Assembly (NCBI RefSeq): GCF_001854185.1
Contig: NZ_CP017603.1
Location: 1,116,001 to 1,180,000 of the forward strand
Direction: 5' to 3'
Source of the DNA: Clostridium formicaceticum
GTDB taxonomy: Bacteria > Bacillota > Clostridia > Peptostreptococcales > Natronincolaceae
Length of the DNA stretch: 64,000 nt
Below are positions 36,267 to 48,356 of the stretch, piece after piece. The notes below the pieces were generated by a model, which saw only the letters and a program-made list of their open reading frames with translations, did no database searches and was not told the origin of the DNA. A program made the position numbers and the translations under genes. Each line of letters starts with the position of its first letter. The stretch's first letter is position 1.

Positions 36267-36508
36267 TTTTAATTTTTGAATAGTATTTAGTTTGTTTTTT
36301 AAATTAAAGTTAAAATAGTCATCTTGCATGAGAAGCATTATATTTTTATTATTTATAGAAATCCACCTTACCTTTTAAGCAAATCATACTATTTGTGGAT
36401 ACTTAGTTAAATTATTTTCTCTCTAATAATACTATACTGTTAAATCTTATAGGAAAGACTACAAGACTTAAAAATTTTATTAAAAATTTTTATAAATATT
36501 AACTGTAC

Positions 36509-38557
36509 TTATTCAACCCCCAAAGCCTTAAATACAGCATCTTCTACATTCTGATAGAAAGATATCTGAAACTTTGCAAATAACTCTGGTGGCACAGTTC
36601 CTATATCTGCTGCTGAAGCCATTGGAAGCAATATCTTCTTTGCTCCTGCGTCAAAGCACACTTGCAGGGTACTTGCTAATTCCTCTACTTTGGTAATTGT
36701 GCCTCCTATACTCATAGATCCTAATACAACCATTTGACTTTGTATAGGTTTCTTTAAAGCCCCAGAACACATGGCAATAAAGGCTGCAAGGGACAGTTGA
36801 GAAGTTACTCCTATGCCTTGTAGATCCTGAATATGCATTAAGTAATCAAAATTCTGAACAGAAATGGTTCCACTGATATTCTTTTTATTAGCCTTAAAGT
36901 AGTTAAATGCTGTATTTATACTCTCTTTGGCCTCTCTATTAGAGCCAAGTCCCGTTCTCTCAAACTTACCTGAACCGGGTACAACTTCTGTCTCAATTTT
37001 AAATACGCCAATCATACCTGTTTCTCCGTGACCAACAAGATAAATGTGTCCCGGTTTTCCCATTCCTTCAGGGATTAACTTTCCTCCTCCCTGTTCTGGA
37101 ACAGATACAAATTCTTCTTCAAAATTTTCTTTGTGTATATAGGAGAAGTGAACATCATAGAACTCCATACCACCAATTTTCTTTAATTGCTCCTTGACAC
37201 GCCTTCTGCCAACAAGAGCATATCTTAATATTTCTTCAATATCGTCCTTGCTATATTCCCCATTTGGATATAATAATTTAACAAGTCCTGAAACAGTCTT
37301 TCTTACAGCAATTACATCTCTTTGATTAAGGTTATTTCCAAGATTAAAGTATTTGTCAATTGAATCAGAGAACGACCTTTTTCTCATTTCACGGAAAAAC
37401 TCTGCTATGTAATCCGTAATAAAACCGTATTCATTCGTAAAGAATTCTGGTCTATACTTCGGTATCTCCCATCCCGGTAGATAATAGTGCATACGATCAA
37501 AAAATGCTGAATCGTAAGCCATGGCTTCTGGAAAAGGGTCGAAAAGATGTGATGTTTTCAATAGTACATCTACACTTTGATTGATATTTCCTACAAAAAC
37601 CATAGATGCTGAAGCATTCTTTTCTTCTCGTCCTCTAGCAAAAGAGCCTGAAGCCATGTAGTCCTTCATGATTTGTATGCCATCTTTATCCTTGAATGTA
37701 ATACCCGCAACTTCGTCAAAAGCAACAGCATCCCATAATCCTACAAGACCAACTTTCTTACTGGCCATATTATAGAATAGGTTTGCTACAGTAGTCTGAC
37801 CACCGGATACCAATATAGAGTTTGGCGATATCTCCTTATAAATATGGGATTTACCTGTACCCCTTGGCCCTAACTCACAAAGGTTATAATTGTTTTCCAC
37901 TAATGGAATCATTCTTGCTAATAGATGCCACTTCACATTATTTTCCAGTTGGGTTGGTTCCATACCAATAGACCTTAGCAAAACATCTATCCATTCTTCT
38001 TTTGTAAACTGCCTTCTTCCATTAAATATTTCTTCCATATCCAAGTTTGGCATCTGAATAGGAGTTAAATTTGATATATTAAAAGGACTGGCATCTCTTA
38101 CTTCTTCATCATAGAAATAGTTCATCTTCAATATACACCAAATTCCACCTGCTAAAAGTTTTTCAAACTCTTTTACATAGTGAGAAGATATTGCAACTCC
38201 TTTAAGCCCTAAATTAGAAAACTCTGCTTCGTAGAAATCTTTCTTTTCATTGAGTTTTACTGTGAGTTTGTCTATGACTGTATATTGTCCTAGTTCTCTA
38301 ATCTTTGATTTTATTTTTTCTGCTTCGTCTGGTCTTACGAAGTTGTCAGAGAGGATTTTTTTTACCCTCTCAACACCTTCATTAATACTATCTTCATCAT
38401 CTGTGGCACAGTACATCCCTAACAAATACTCCAGTACATATACTGGTACATTTGCACCTTCTTTTATTTTCTTCGTTAAGTCTTTTCTCACCACTCTACC
38501 TGCAAAGTGGGTATTTAACTTGGCATTTAGACTTATCTCTTTATCTATACTTTCCAT
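36509..38557 (-). CDS. brxL: BREX Lon-like protease/ATPase BrxL
   Basis: BrxL is the AAA+ Lon-like component of type I BREX. The 682-residue protein has Walker A LGPRGTGKSHIYKE around residues 230-245, a Walker B-like region (VGLWDAVAFDEVAGI), and a C-terminal Lon-type protease domain (IGVTSQLSLAAFIAMCSG, VVLGSMSIGGTI, AGAKKILLPMASAAD). I start at 38557 behind AGGTGA; a start three codons earlier lacks a good ribosome site. It is the last gene in the operon, 22 bases after pglZ, the canonical order. Confidence 0.93.
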   Translation of the reverse strand: MESIDKEISLNAKLNTHFAGRVVRKDLTKKIKEGANVPVYVLEYLLGMYCATDDEDSINEGVERVKKILSDNFVRPDEAEKIKSKIRELGQYTVIDKLTVKLNEKKDFYEAEFSNLGLKGVAISSHYVKEFEKLLAGGIWCILKMNYFYDEEVRDASPFNISNLTPIQMPNLDMEEIFNGRRQFTKEEWIDVLLRSIGMEPTQLENNVKWHLLARMIPLVENNYNLCELGPRGTGKSHIYKEISPNSILVSGGQTTVANLFYNMASKKVGLVGLWDAVAFDEVAGITFKDKDGIQIMKDYMASGSFARGREEKNASASMVFVGNINQSVDVLLKTSHLFDPFPEAMAYDSAFFDRMHYYLPGWEIPKYRPEFFTNEYGFITDYIAEFFREMRKRSFSDSIDKYFNLGNNLNQRDVIAVRKTVSGLVKLLYPNGEYSKDDIEEILRYALVGRRRVKEQLKKIGGMEFYDVHFSYIHKENFEEEFVSVPEQGGGKLIPEGMGKPGHIYLVGHGETGMIGVFKIETEVVPGSGKFERTGLGSNREAKESINTAFNYFKANKKNISGTISVQNFDYLMHIQDLQGIGVTSQLSLAAFIAMCSGALKKPIQSQMVVLGSMSIGGTITKVEELASTLQVCFDAGAKKILLPMASAADIGTVPPELFAKFQISFYQNVEDAVFKALGVE

Positions 38558-38579
38558 GTAGTTCACCTACTTATCTTTA

Positions 38580-41135
38580 CTAAAATCCAAAGTCATTTAC
38601 AATTGCTAAATCAATCATAAATGGTACTCTGTCATAAATCTTTTCTACTGATTCTTCATCATCTTCCATTACTAGGTAATACTTCTGTCCTTTATCATAA
38701 GGCTGATCTTTTAATGTAAACTTCTCTCTAAATGTACGATCTTCAGGTTTTGATGATCTACTATCTGCAATAATAATATTTTCGTTGGAAATGCGATTGC
38801 CTTCATCATCTTCAAAGTAAAGTTTCAGCGTCATAGGAATCTTTTTATCCTCTACCTTTTCCGTCTGGAAGAACTCCAAATATGTAATTCTATTTGTAAT
38901 CTTTCTGGATATATTGGTTAACTTCACTTCTACTTTGGAAGATTTAAATTCATCTTTTCTAATATTTTTAAACTTTACCACCGGTATTACAATTTCTTGC
39001 AGGGCTGCTCCACCATGCACATAGTTGGCTCCAGCACCCTGTACTTTAAACCTTGTAACTCCTTTAGGTATAATTGCATTAAGTTTTGCATCCTCTCCTA
39101 GTAAATAATTCATTGGTATTGTAAGGATTCCTTGTTCATCTTTCTTTTCTTCTGCTAAAATAAATCTTCTTCCTTCATCAATTGCTTTCACATCAGCCTT
39201 ACTAATCTTATCGTACTCCTGTAGACTAGATCTTCTATAAATAAATCCATGGTCTGCTGTAATATAGATATTTGTCGCACTTACATTATTCACAAGGTTT
39301 TTAATCAAGGTGTTTAAATCCTCAAAAGTCTTTTCTACTGCTTCAAAAACATCTCTTTCTGTTGCAGCCTTATCTCCTATAGCATCAATAACATTGTGGT
39401 ATATATATACCAGTTTCTTTCCATCAAAGTTTTCTTTGTATTCAGGTCTTTTCATATCTTTCATGTCATTGTATGATATAGCAACTACATCAGTGGAATA
39501 CTTAGAAAGTATCTTTTGTCTATTCTCTGTTCCCATAGAGTTAATACCGTCAACGATAACCTCTGCCTTATCATTTATTTCGATTTTTTTATGAGGCAAT
39601 AATGTTGCCATACCTAGTTTTGTATAGGAAGGGACTACCCCTTGCATAAAGGATAATTCTGCTTTGCCTCGTCTTTCTTTATTTAAAATATCCATAAACT
39701 CTTTAGCAGCCTCATATCTCAACGCATCAGATATAATAACAAAAACTCTTTCTTCATTTCGCATATGAGGGTAAATATATTGATTGTAAAACTCCTGTTG
39801 CTTAACGAGTCCATTGATCCTTATATCATCTATGAGTTCATCTTCTATCATACTGGACCACTTGATTGAAAGTTCTTCTAGGTACCAGTGCGTATATGTA
39901 TTCTCAATGACTTCAACAAGTTTATAGAACACATCTTTATTATCAACTTTGTCATAAGATAAATAGAATTTTCTATAAAAGTAATCAAATAAATAATAAT
40001 TCTTGGTATAGTTCTCCATGATTTCATAGGCACTGGAGCCTTTTATAGTTTTCTGTAACTCTTGCTCTAATCTCAAGATCTCCATAGCATAATAAATAGA
40101 TTCATATTCATTATTTAATTTATTAAACCAATGGGTCGTTCTTCTTCTATTAATAACTTTTCTATACTTCTCAAACTCCCCTATGTTTCCAACTAGATTC
40201 GTTATAAGCCATGTTATAATTTCTTCATCAAAAGCCTTAAATGTATCGCATAGGATATAATCTTCTATATCCCACTTACTTAAATATTCCTTTAGGTTTA
40301 ACTTTCTCTCTGTTTGATTTGCCAATACATCAAACATTTCATGGTCCACAGAATGGCTCATAAAGTGATTAGTAAATACTATTGCATCTGCCTTTTTAGG
40401 AGATATAAACTTCTCCCATGTATTAGGCATCTTTGCTTCAAGGTTGTAACTAAGATTCGTAATCAAAAACATTATGCTCAATTGTTCTAAACTCTTTTCC
40501 TCTAAATGGTATCCATATTTCTTCTCAACCAAATTCCAGAAAGTATCAATGTCCCCGAACTTTACGATTTCTTCAATATACTTGTTTTCACCCTTTGCTG
40601 CTTCCATGAGTATAGTTTTTACAACTAACTCAAAGTCTGCTACTGACAATTTACATAGTGTAGATAATATTGCGACATTCACCTTTTCTTCTGTAAACTC
40701 CCCCATACTGTAGGAAGCAAATTTCTTGTATCGTTCTTTATTACCAAAGAACCTGATATACTTCTTAAATACACCTCGTAGAGTTTCATCCTTAACACCT
40801 AAATCCCTCATAATAACCGTTGCTTTATCAGTTGAAAACTCCTGACTATATTTTTCAATGTCTAAAAGCCAGTTTTCTCTTGCCATAGGCTTAGAATTAG
40901 GTGAATAAATCAAATAGTTAGACTCTGTATCTTCTTTTTCTAGTAAATGCTTTATATAGAAACTATTGTTTCCATCAAGATGTAAAACCTTAGTATTTTC
41001 TAATTGTAAGTCATTAATATCCTCTGCAAATTCACATTCTTCATCATACCAAAAGATGATATTTCGTAGCCTACCATCTGAAGATTCTTTGTTTAAGTTT
41101 TCTTCTAGTATTTTTTTTATTTCTGCTAAGTTCAT
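38580..41135 (-). CDS. pglZ: BREX alkaline-phosphatase-like protein PglZ
   Basis: The 851-residue protein contains the PglZ domain: FVIISDALRYEAAKEFMDIL with the metal Asp, a central YNDMKDMKRPEY region, and the ITADHGFIYRR metal motif. PglZ is needed for BREX-based methylation and defence in studied systems. GTAGGTGA precedes the ATG. It lies 15 bases after pglX and feeds directly into brxL. Confidence 0.93.
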   Translation of the reverse strand: MNLAEIKKILEENLNKESSDGRLRNIIFWYDEECEFAEDINDLQLENTKVLHLDGNNSFYIKHLLEKEDTESNYLIYSPNSKPMARENWLLDIEKYSQEFSTDKATVIMRDLGVKDETLRGVFKKYIRFFGNKERYKKFASYSMGEFTEEKVNVAILSTLCKLSVADFELVVKTILMEAAKGENKYIEEIVKFGDIDTFWNLVEKKYGYHLEEKSLEQLSIMFLITNLSYNLEAKMPNTWEKFISPKKADAIVFTNHFMSHSVDHEMFDVLANQTERKLNLKEYLSKWDIEDYILCDTFKAFDEEIITWLITNLVGNIGEFEKYRKVINRRRTTHWFNKLNNEYESIYYAMEILRLEQELQKTIKGSSAYEIMENYTKNYYLFDYFYRKFYLSYDKVDNKDVFYKLVEVIENTYTHWYLEELSIKWSSMIEDELIDDIRINGLVKQQEFYNQYIYPHMRNEERVFVIISDALRYEAAKEFMDILNKERRGKAELSFMQGVVPSYTKLGMATLLPHKKIEINDKAEVIVDGINSMGTENRQKILSKYSTDVVAISYNDMKDMKRPEYKENFDGKKLVYIYHNVIDAIGDKAATERDVFEAVEKTFEDLNTLIKNLVNNVSATNIYITADHGFIYRRSSLQEYDKISKADVKAIDEGRRFILAEEKKDEQGILTIPMNYLLGEDAKLNAIIPKGVTRFKVQGAGANYVHGGAALQEIVIPVVKFKNIRKDEFKSSKVEVKLTNISRKITNRITYLEFFQTEKVEDKKIPMTLKLYFEDDEGNRISNENIIIADSRSSKPEDRTFREKFTLKDQPYDKGQKYYLVMEDDEESVEKIYDRVPFMIDLAIVNDFGF

Positions 41136-41150
41136 TTCTTCACCTACTTT

Positions 41151-44100
41151 TTATATCTTAGCCAATAAATTTGCCTTTAATGGCTTCTTTCCATCACCTT
41201 GAGGTATTTGTACGCCTTGGAATTTATCGTAATTAACTGCTACTCCATCATCTAAGTCTATATCAATCTTTTGGTTGGCAACATGGGCTATCACCTGATC
41301 ATAAGCCAAACATTCTAATATTTGTTTATTGATACTGTCTTTTTTCTTCATTGCAGCAGCCTTTTCTCTTGCAGACAAATCAGATTCAAGAAGAATATCT
41401 AATCTTTTCACTTCTGCTTCATACTTCTTTTGTAATTTATGAAGATAATCAGTTCTAACCCTTGCCACTGTTGAAGAATCATATCGGTGCATGTAGATAA
41501 GAGCCTTGAAACCATTTTGTTTTCCACTATCAAATAGCCAGTAAATAGGTCTTTTACTGTAAGTTTTTACATGATCGGTATAGAAATCTTTTAAGAAGTA
41601 TCTTCTTATAGTTTGCCTTGAAGTTTCACTAGCCTTTTTACCTAATGTTTCTGCAATATAATCAAGGTTTTCTTCTAATGTTTTTTCTCCAAAGGTTACT
41701 TTTACAAACTCTACAAACCTATTCACAATATCATCTTCAAAATAATCATCATCTGCTATAACAAGGACATTATCTTTTGTTGGAACTAATGTTTTATATC
41801 TATTGATATCAAATTGCCCACCTGCATAAATTAAGCCTTCTTCATCTAATGAGTATCGACCAAACATACAGCCAACTGCATAAGATATGAAAGATTTTAT
41901 ATCTGTTTGTCTATCTGCCTTTGTGATAGTTATATCATTTTCTTCTACCTCTGGAGTGAGTTCGTTTTGAAGTCCATAAATTTCAATAAACTTTTTATTT
42001 AATGTTTCTTCATTGGTCTTTAATTGTTCAAACTGGTTACTTGTAAATTCTAACCAACTCCTAAACGATTGTTCAACCATACTGTTATTGTGCTGATGCT
42101 CTAGTAAAGGATGTCTCTTAAAATTCCAAGATGTTTCATATGAGTCCCAATTAGTTTTTGATATCTCAATATTGTTTTTACACAACTTATTAATTACCAT
42201 TTTTTCACTCACATCTATATTCTCTATTAATGGTAGACTAGCGACATTTCCTGCTTGAAAGTTTAGAGTAGGATTTTCAAGTAGTAAGAACTCAAATGCA
42301 ATTTTAGAGCATAAAAATGCCGTTATAAAAAATATATTTTCAGTATTATTAGCAAAAACAGATGATCCTGCAATATCAAATATAAACCCCTTTGGATAGT
42401 ATCTCACTCCAAACTTAGATGAACTTACAAAGGACCATGAGATACTCTCTCTAAAAAAATACTCTTGTCCGGGTAAAGAAAAGGATTGACCTCTATCTTT
42501 TCTATACTCTCTTACTTCTCTCCCGTCATTCATATAGTTAATGACATACTCGTGATTACCATACCATTTCCTGAATTCTCCACCCTTATTGTATGGATAC
42601 CACTTTACATCATTGTTTATGGCTTCTTCAGTGTTTTTACATTGGAGATTAATTTTTTTTCTATTTACTTCATACCACATTTTTAAAAAGTAATTATTAT
42701 TGCAAGTAAACATACCATTGGTCACAACACTAAAATTATCTATTGGCTTATATTTGTTGAATATATCTTTCACATCTCTACTCATAGAGTAAGCGATTGG
42801 CATATCTTCAATAACTTTATAATTATCTTGACAGTTATAGTATTGGTTTAAATTTTCAAAAAACCATTTTTCTTTCTGCTCTATAGTATCAACTGCACCT
42901 TGCTTCAAAAATAATTTTCTATATTGACCTAAATACTTATCAACATACTCCTTTTTAATAACAAATGATGTGGTCCCAAAATCAGATCCAAATATACCTC
43001 TTCCCAAGTGCAACATGTTTATAATAGTATTCTTATTAATAATATCTTCTCTTAATTTTTTATAAGTAGATAAGAACATCCAAGAAGGTATATTTATCAT
43101 AGCCATTAACCCATTTGAACTACAAAGTCTTATACACATTTCCATAAATACTGTACTCATATCACCTTTTGTATCTGGAAAATTAATTTTTAAATACTTA
43201 GTTAATTTTTCATCCATTCCTCTATTACCCATATATGGAGGGTTGGTGCAAACTACATCATATTTATCACTCATAATCTTTGCCTGTTTGATAAGTGGGG
43301 GCATTTTTTCTAATATAACTTCTCTATGCTGAAACTCAAATAAATCAATTGTTTCTCCATCTTTAATTTCTTCTACCCTTTTATCAATTGCATCAAAGTC
43401 AATTTTCTTGATTTCTAATATAGAACCATACTCTTTGGCATCTTTAAAGATTTCAACTAAATATTCAATATCTTCTCTGCGGATAGTCTTTTCAATGGCA
43501 GTATCTTTTGGGCTAACTAAGTATTGAATTGCTTCCGTTGGAATCCCGTTACTTTCTTGGATTGAACAAACATTTAACTCTATTCTTTTTCTAAATATCC
43601 TTCTATTTTTACTCCTTGCTTTCATCATTAATGCAAAGGCTGCAAGTTGCCCTGCTCTATCATCTATATCCAAGCCGTATAGGTTATTCTCTAATATTAA
43701 CTGTGGTATATCTCTTTCAGAGTAATTTGCTTTTAAATAGATATCATAAAGAACATCAAATGCATATACGAGAATATGGCCCGATCCCATGCTTGGATCT
43801 AGTACCTTAATATCTTCAGGATTTAAACTAGGATCTTTCAGTTCATCTAGTTTCTTTTGAACCTCCGGATCTTGCTCTGCTTCTTCTAAGTAATACTTCC
43901 ACTGTGCCTTTAATTCATCATCCGGATGAGATTCCAGCCAAAGTCTACCTAGTGTATTTTCAACCATATATCTTACAATCCATTTCGGTGTAAACAACTG
44001 TGTTGCAGCAGGTATATTTTCTTTTGTAATCTTTTTATTTTTCTTTAGATCTGCAAATACTTCATCTTTCTTTTCAGATATATAGTATTGATATAACCAT

Positions 44101-44735
44101 CCAATAATTTCAACTTGATCTTTATAGTCACCTTCTTCAATGGATTCTACTAAGTCCCTTATTACAGAGCCTTCTGCTAGTAAGTTATCAGGCAAGAGCA
44201 GTTCTGTGTAATCAGATATTTCTTCAAACACCATAGGCATGATCTCACCTAATTGATTGCATTGCTTAATAATTAGGTATTTATATAAATCCTCTGTATC
44301 ATTTTCATCTATGAGTTTATAGACAAGTTCTTTATCAATATCTAAATCAATATTTAATGCTTCCTTTATAATGTCTGGTTCTGTTTTTCCTTCTTCTACA
44401 GAAGATAATACCCTAACACCGGTTGGAAGATATTCATTGACCTCCATAAAACGAAGGGCAATGAATCTATTGAACCATGTGTAGGCTACTTCCTCTATTA
44501 CTTGTTCAAATCCCTTTTCTCTTATATTTGAGACTAATTTTTCTCTTTGTTTCGCTTCATATTTTTTATAGGTTTTGCTATTGTCTAAACCTTTTATCTT
44601 AAAACCGCCTTCAAAGGTTTCGATATCTTTTATCTCGTTCTTTGTTATACCTAGTTCGTAGGCTTTTTGAGTGATATCTTCGATAAGTCTATTTCTTGCT
44701 CTTACAGCAAAGTTTTTTATAGCAGATTTATTCAC
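41151..44735 (-). CDS. pglX: BREX adenine-specific DNA methyltransferase PglX
   Basis: The 1,194-residue protein is the methyltransferase that marks host DNA in BREX type I. It shows the SAM-binding motif [18 protein letters not shown] around residue 310-330 and the catalytic CTNPPYMGN motif around 500, with a large C-terminal target-recognition half that decides the methylated sequence. GTG start at 44735 with AGGAGGAAG upstream. It follows brxC by 19 bases. Both catalytic motifs look intact. Confidence 0.95.
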   Translation of the reverse strand: MNKSAIKNFAVRARNRLIEDITQKAYELGITKNEIKDIETFEGGFKIKGLDNSKTYKKYEAKQREKLVSNIREKGFEQVIEEVAYTWFNRFIALRFMEVNEYLPTGVRVLSSVEEGKTEPDIIKEALNIDLDIDKELVYKLIDENDTEDLYKYLIIKQCNQLGEIMPMVFEEISDYTELLLPDNLLAEGSVIRDLVESIEEGDYKDQVEIIGWLYQYYISEKKDEVFADLKKNKKITKENIPAATQLFTPKWIVRYMVENTLGRLWLESHPDDELKAQWKYYLEEAEQDPEVQKKLDELKDPSLNPEDIKVLDPSMGSGHILVYAFDVLYDIYLKANYSERDIPQLILENNLYGLDIDDRAGQLAAFALMMKARSKNRRIFRKRIELNVCSIQESNGIPTEAIQYLVSPKDTAIEKTIRREDIEYLVEIFKDAKEYGSILEIKKIDFDAIDKRVEEIKDGETIDLFEFQHREVILEKMPPLIKQAKIMSDKYDVVCTNPPYMGNRGMDEKLTKYLKINFPDTKGDMSTVFMEMCIRLCSSNGLMAMINIPSWMFLSTYKKLREDIINKNTIINMLHLGRGIFGSDFGTTSFVIKKEYVDKYLGQYRKLFLKQGAVDTIEQKEKWFFENLNQYYNCQDNYKVIEDMPIAYSMSRDVKDIFNKYKPIDNFSVVTNGMFTCNNNYFLKMWYEVNRKKINLQCKNTEEAINNDVKWYPYNKGGEFRKWYGNHEYVINYMNDGREVREYRKDRGQSFSLPGQEYFFRESISWSFVSSSKFGVRYYPKGFIFDIAGSSVFANNTENIFFITAFLCSKIAFEFLLLENPTLNFQAGNVASLPLIENIDVSEKMVINKLCKNNIEISKTNWDSYETSWNFKRHPLLEHQHNNSMVEQSFRSWLEFTSNQFEQLKTNEETLNKKFIEIYGLQNELTPEVEENDITITKADRQTDIKSFISYAVGCMFGRYSLDEEGLIYAGGQFDINRYKTLVPTKDNVLVIADDDYFEDDIVNRFVEFVKVTFGEKTLEENLDYIAETLGKKASETSRQTIRRYFLKDFYTDHVKTYSKRPIYWLFDSGKQNGFKALIYMHRYDSSTVARVRTDYLHKLQKKYEAEVKRLDILLESDLSAREKAAAMKKKDSINKQILECLAYDQVIAHVANQKIDIDLDDGVAVNYDKFQGVQIPQGDGKKPLKANLLAKI

Positions 44736-44754
44736 TTGTACTTCCTCCTAATTT

Positions 44755-47700
44755 TTAGATTAGTTTCAGTTTGGTATCTTCATTTAATTGTTCTTTTAAT
44801 CTCTTTCTGATTTCCCCAACTACTTCTTCTATATCATTATCCGTTTCAATTACCTTCACCCCATGCAATATATTGGCTATACTAATATTTTTAACCGTCT
44901 TAACTTTATATCCCACTTCCGGCTTATCGTCATGGAATACTTCTGGTGTCTTTTCTTCAGGCTTAGGTTTTCTTTTTGCCTTTTCTTTTTCAAATTCATC
45001 AAAACAACGAATTTTTAATCTATCAGATTCTTCCTTCATGGCAATGGCTTCATAAAAGTTATTTGCACTGTCTAAACGATCAAGTAAGTTATCAAATCTT
45101 GTCTTAAATTTACTTCTTAGTTCTTCTCTAAAATCATATAACTCCAATTCATCCAATACTCTTTTAGCGTCACTTTCAATAACACTTCTGACCGGTTTAC
45201 ATTCTATCTCTAATAGTTGCCCGAATTTATCTATAAATTCTTCAATTAGATTTGGTAGCCTATGAATTTCAGAGTATGGTTGTTTGGACTTAACTATGCC
45301 CTGAATTTCTTCTACGATTTTAATGGTATCTCGGTCTACTACATAAGTCTTGTTTTTCTCATAAATCTCTAACTTGTGAACTGCCTTATCGAATTGTTCT
45401 TTTTGATTTTTAAAGAACTTTTTCACATCAAAGACATCTTCTTCATAATCTAACAGTTCATCCTGTAACTCATATATCTTCTCATAGAATTCTTTCGTAT
45501 CCTTGATTTTTAATATTTCTTCAAATAGTTTCTGACCTCTCTCTAAAACTTCTTTTCCGGGATAGAATTTGTTATTCTTGTATTCTTCCAGTAGGAAGTA
45601 TATACCATAGTCATTTGTATCTGTGCTTCTTCTATTTAATTCATGCTCACACAACTTCTTAAATCTATCCATCAATCCATCTTCATCACTTGGTACTGCC
45701 GTGAATCCGAATACTTCCTTGGCTAAATTCTTTACATTATTAATGTACTTTGCAGGTGTTTTCGTTCTCTTTTTTATAATCAATCTGTCTTGGTAATCTC
45801 TTTTGGTTAAATAGTTGATTAAATCTTTATCAGATGCAGTCAAATATTCATTCCCCAATTGTAATTTAATTTCTTGCACCTTAAATAATCTAAGTATGAT
45901 TCCAGTTATATCTAAGTCCTTCCATCCATAAGGAGCCTTGCCGTATAGCGTAGTAATGGATTTTATAGTCATAGGTATATTTCTTTCTGTATTTCTCTCA
46001 ATATAACCATCTATTTCATCCACCGCCAATTTATTTGGAACATCATCCGTCAATTTCACCTGCATATTATCTTCTAGCAAAATATCATTTAGATCTTTAT
46101 TACTCTCTACAAAGGTTGTAATATAGTTTAATTTATTGTACATGCTCTCTATAAGGAGTTTAAACCCTTCATTGATTCTTTCTATAGGATTCTTAGATTT
46201 AATATCCAACTTTTGAGAATTGGCATAGATATCTGCCGACTTTAAGGCCTCAACTACTAGAGTTTTAACTCGTTCTTTTCTTTCCGCCACTTCTCTGGAC
46301 TTTCTAATTTTTATTTCTTCGATTTCAGAAGTAGATGCTGATCCACCTTTTCTTAATAAGTAAGTCTGGATCTTTAATACTTCTTCCATTTCTTCTAAAA
46401 AGGTAGTATCCATAGGAAGTTTCAGTATTAAGTTATTTTCTCTTGTAGCCATCATTTTCAACTCTTGATCTGTTAGTTCTATCCCTGTATCATAGTAAGG
46501 AGTTATAACTTTAAGACCAATATCGTGTTTTTGCGGAGACAAGAATCTATCATCTATGATTTTATTAAAATCAAAATGATATCTAGCATTATATCTGTAT
46601 TTCTTTTCATTATAAATTCCTTCAAAAATTTCCTCCCCAATTTTTAATATGGTCTCACCCATATCAATTGGAATATTTTGAATTTCTTTATTAACATCCT
46701 GTTCTTCATGGGTAAGAAAGATATACTCATTTCCATTCTTTTGAATGAGTGTTTCTTTTAGCAATCTTTTTAATGATTCTTCAATCTGCTTCTTGAGTTC
46801 TATTTTGTCATCATCAATATGGCTTACCATTAAAGTGGCTATATTTTCAATGTTTGAAGGTATTTCTTTAACATACTTAATCATGAATAATACCTTTAAT
46901 ACTTCTACATCTTCTTTAGTCAGACGATCATTATCCTCTGCTCTTATAATCACTGTTCTAATATTTGAGTCTAAGAATGCTTCTACAGTTTCATAAAAAG
47001 TTGCAAATGGTATTAAGGCTCCTGCTTCTTTATCAGCATAAATAATAGCCGACTCTTGGAATGCACTTAATAAGGATCTTTCTCCTTCAGATAAGTGTTT
47101 TCCACTAGCCCCGTGTAGTCTAATACCTGTAAACACAGATTGTAATAGATTAAATTGGTATGGTATAAATGGATAAACTGCCACAAAATCTTCTTCAGAT
47201 TTATATGTTTTCATTTCTGCTGTATCAGCAGAAAAAGTAATTAAGTTTTTCAGAATTGCTTCTTTATCTTGATATAAAAGTTTTAATGTATCCTTTGCTA
47301 CATCACTTTTACGCAAAATTCTTCTTTTGATTACTTCATCTACATTGGCAGATGATAGATTGAGTCTAGTATTAAATCTTCCTTGAATTTTGGAGAAGTC
47401 ATTCCCCTTTACTTTAGTAATAGAGTCTATATCCTGTTGAGATGTTACAATAACCCATGCTCTACCTCCACAATAAGTACCCAAATCCTCTACTACTGTT
47501 TGAAGATTAAGCATAAGACCTACATCATCACCAATGTACTGGCCAATTTCATCTACAAGGAAAATAACATGATGATTGTTCCCTTTGGATTCTATGTATT
47601 CTTTCACCCTGTTAGCAAATTTCTCAATGCTTAGTGAGTAACTCTCCTCTGCCTTGTTATACCAACTTCTTGCAGCATCTTCACTCATTTTTGTGGTTGC

Positions 47701-48336
47701 TGCTAAGGCTTTTACTATGTTATCTTCCTCAAAGTAGAAATCCTCTCTAGCGTCAGTCCACTTATTCCCTGATAATTCTTCAAATTTTGATTTAAAGGCT
47801 TCATATGTACCGTCTTTAACTAACTGTCTTTCTAATTCCGCAACCCAAGGCAGGGCAGCACAAAAGCCTTGTATTTCGTTAAATACTTTCATAAATACTT
47901 TTACAATAGCATCCTTATTGGTTTTGGAATTGGAATCTGACTTTGAATCTATATTAAATAGAACAACATCAGCACTGGTATCTCCGGCCATCTTTATATC
48001 AGCCAACACCATAGAATCTTCTAATTTATCATCAAAATAAGAGATTGCTTTTTTGCCTTTAACTTCTTTGTTCTCTAATAGGTAAGATAGAATTTTCAAA
48101 AAGTGAGACTTACCAGAACCAAAGAATCCGGAAATCCATACTCCCATCTTATCTGTATAGTTGTTTATTCCTTTTTTATATGCTTCAAAGAATTCGCTAA
48201 AGTGTTTAGATAATTCTCTTGTAACTACATACTCCTCCAGTTCCTGATAAACATTGGTATCATCTTCTTGGCCAATTTTAATAACGCCTTTGATATCTCT
48301 ATCAATTTCCTTATAAAACATTTTTCTTAATTGCAT
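44755..48336 (-). CDS. brxC: BREX large ATPase BrxC
   Basis: A 1,193-residue protein with Walker A GFFGSGKSHFLKILSYLL at about residues 68-85 and a Walker B-type VIFLVDEIGQYIGDD around 250. The size and layout fit BrxC, the core ATPase of BREX. Long coiled-coil regions fill the C-terminal third. GGGAGAG precedes the ATG. It follows brxB by 20 bases. Confidence 0.94.
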   Translation of the reverse strand: MQLRKMFYKEIDRDIKGVIKIGQEDDTNVYQELEEYVVTRELSKHFSEFFEAYKKGINNYTDKMGVWISGFFGSGKSHFLKILSYLLENKEVKGKKAISYFDDKLEDSMVLADIKMAGDTSADVVLFNIDSKSDSNSKTNKDAIVKVFMKVFNEIQGFCAALPWVAELERQLVKDGTYEAFKSKFEELSGNKWTDAREDFYFEEDNIVKALAATTKMSEDAARSWYNKAEESYSLSIEKFANRVKEYIESKGNNHHVIFLVDEIGQYIGDDVGLMLNLQTVVEDLGTYCGGRAWVIVTSQQDIDSITKVKGNDFSKIQGRFNTRLNLSSANVDEVIKRRILRKSDVAKDTLKLLYQDKEAILKNLITFSADTAEMKTYKSEEDFVAVYPFIPYQFNLLQSVFTGIRLHGASGKHLSEGERSLLSAFQESAIIYADKEAGALIPFATFYETVEAFLDSNIRTVIIRAEDNDRLTKEDVEVLKVLFMIKYVKEIPSNIENIATLMVSHIDDDKIELKKQIEESLKRLLKETLIQKNGNEYIFLTHEEQDVNKEIQNIPIDMGETILKIGEEIFEGIYNEKKYRYNARYHFDFNKIIDDRFLSPQKHDIGLKVITPYYDTGIELTDQELKMMATRENNLILKLPMDTTFLEEMEEVLKIQTYLLRKGGSASTSEIEEIKIRKSREVAERKERVKTLVVEALKSADIYANSQKLDIKSKNPIERINEGFKLLIESMYNKLNYITTFVESNKDLNDILLEDNMQVKLTDDVPNKLAVDEIDGYIERNTERNIPMTIKSITTLYGKAPYGWKDLDITGIILRLFKVQEIKLQLGNEYLTASDKDLINYLTKRDYQDRLIIKKRTKTPAKYINNVKNLAKEVFGFTAVPSDEDGLMDRFKKLCEHELNRRSTDTNDYGIYFLLEEYKNNKFYPGKEVLERGQKLFEEILKIKDTKEFYEKIYELQDELLDYEEDVFDVKKFFKNQKEQFDKAVHKLEIYEKNKTYVVDRDTIKIVEEIQGIVKSKQPYSEIHRLPNLIEEFIDKFGQLLEIECKPVRSVIESDAKRVLDELELYDFREELRSKFKTRFDNLLDRLDSANNFYEAIAMKEESDRLKIRCFDEFEKEKAKRKPKPEEKTPEVFHDDKPEVGYKVKTVKNISIANILHGVKVIETDNDIEEVVGEIRKRLKEQLNEDTKLKLI

Positions 48337-48356
48337 AATAATCTCTCCCTTCCCCT

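Noticed and set aside
46745-46996. Plus-strand frames inside brxC and pglX
   Set aside because: Shadows of the long minus-strand genes with serine/phenylalanine-rich translations and no ribosome sites.
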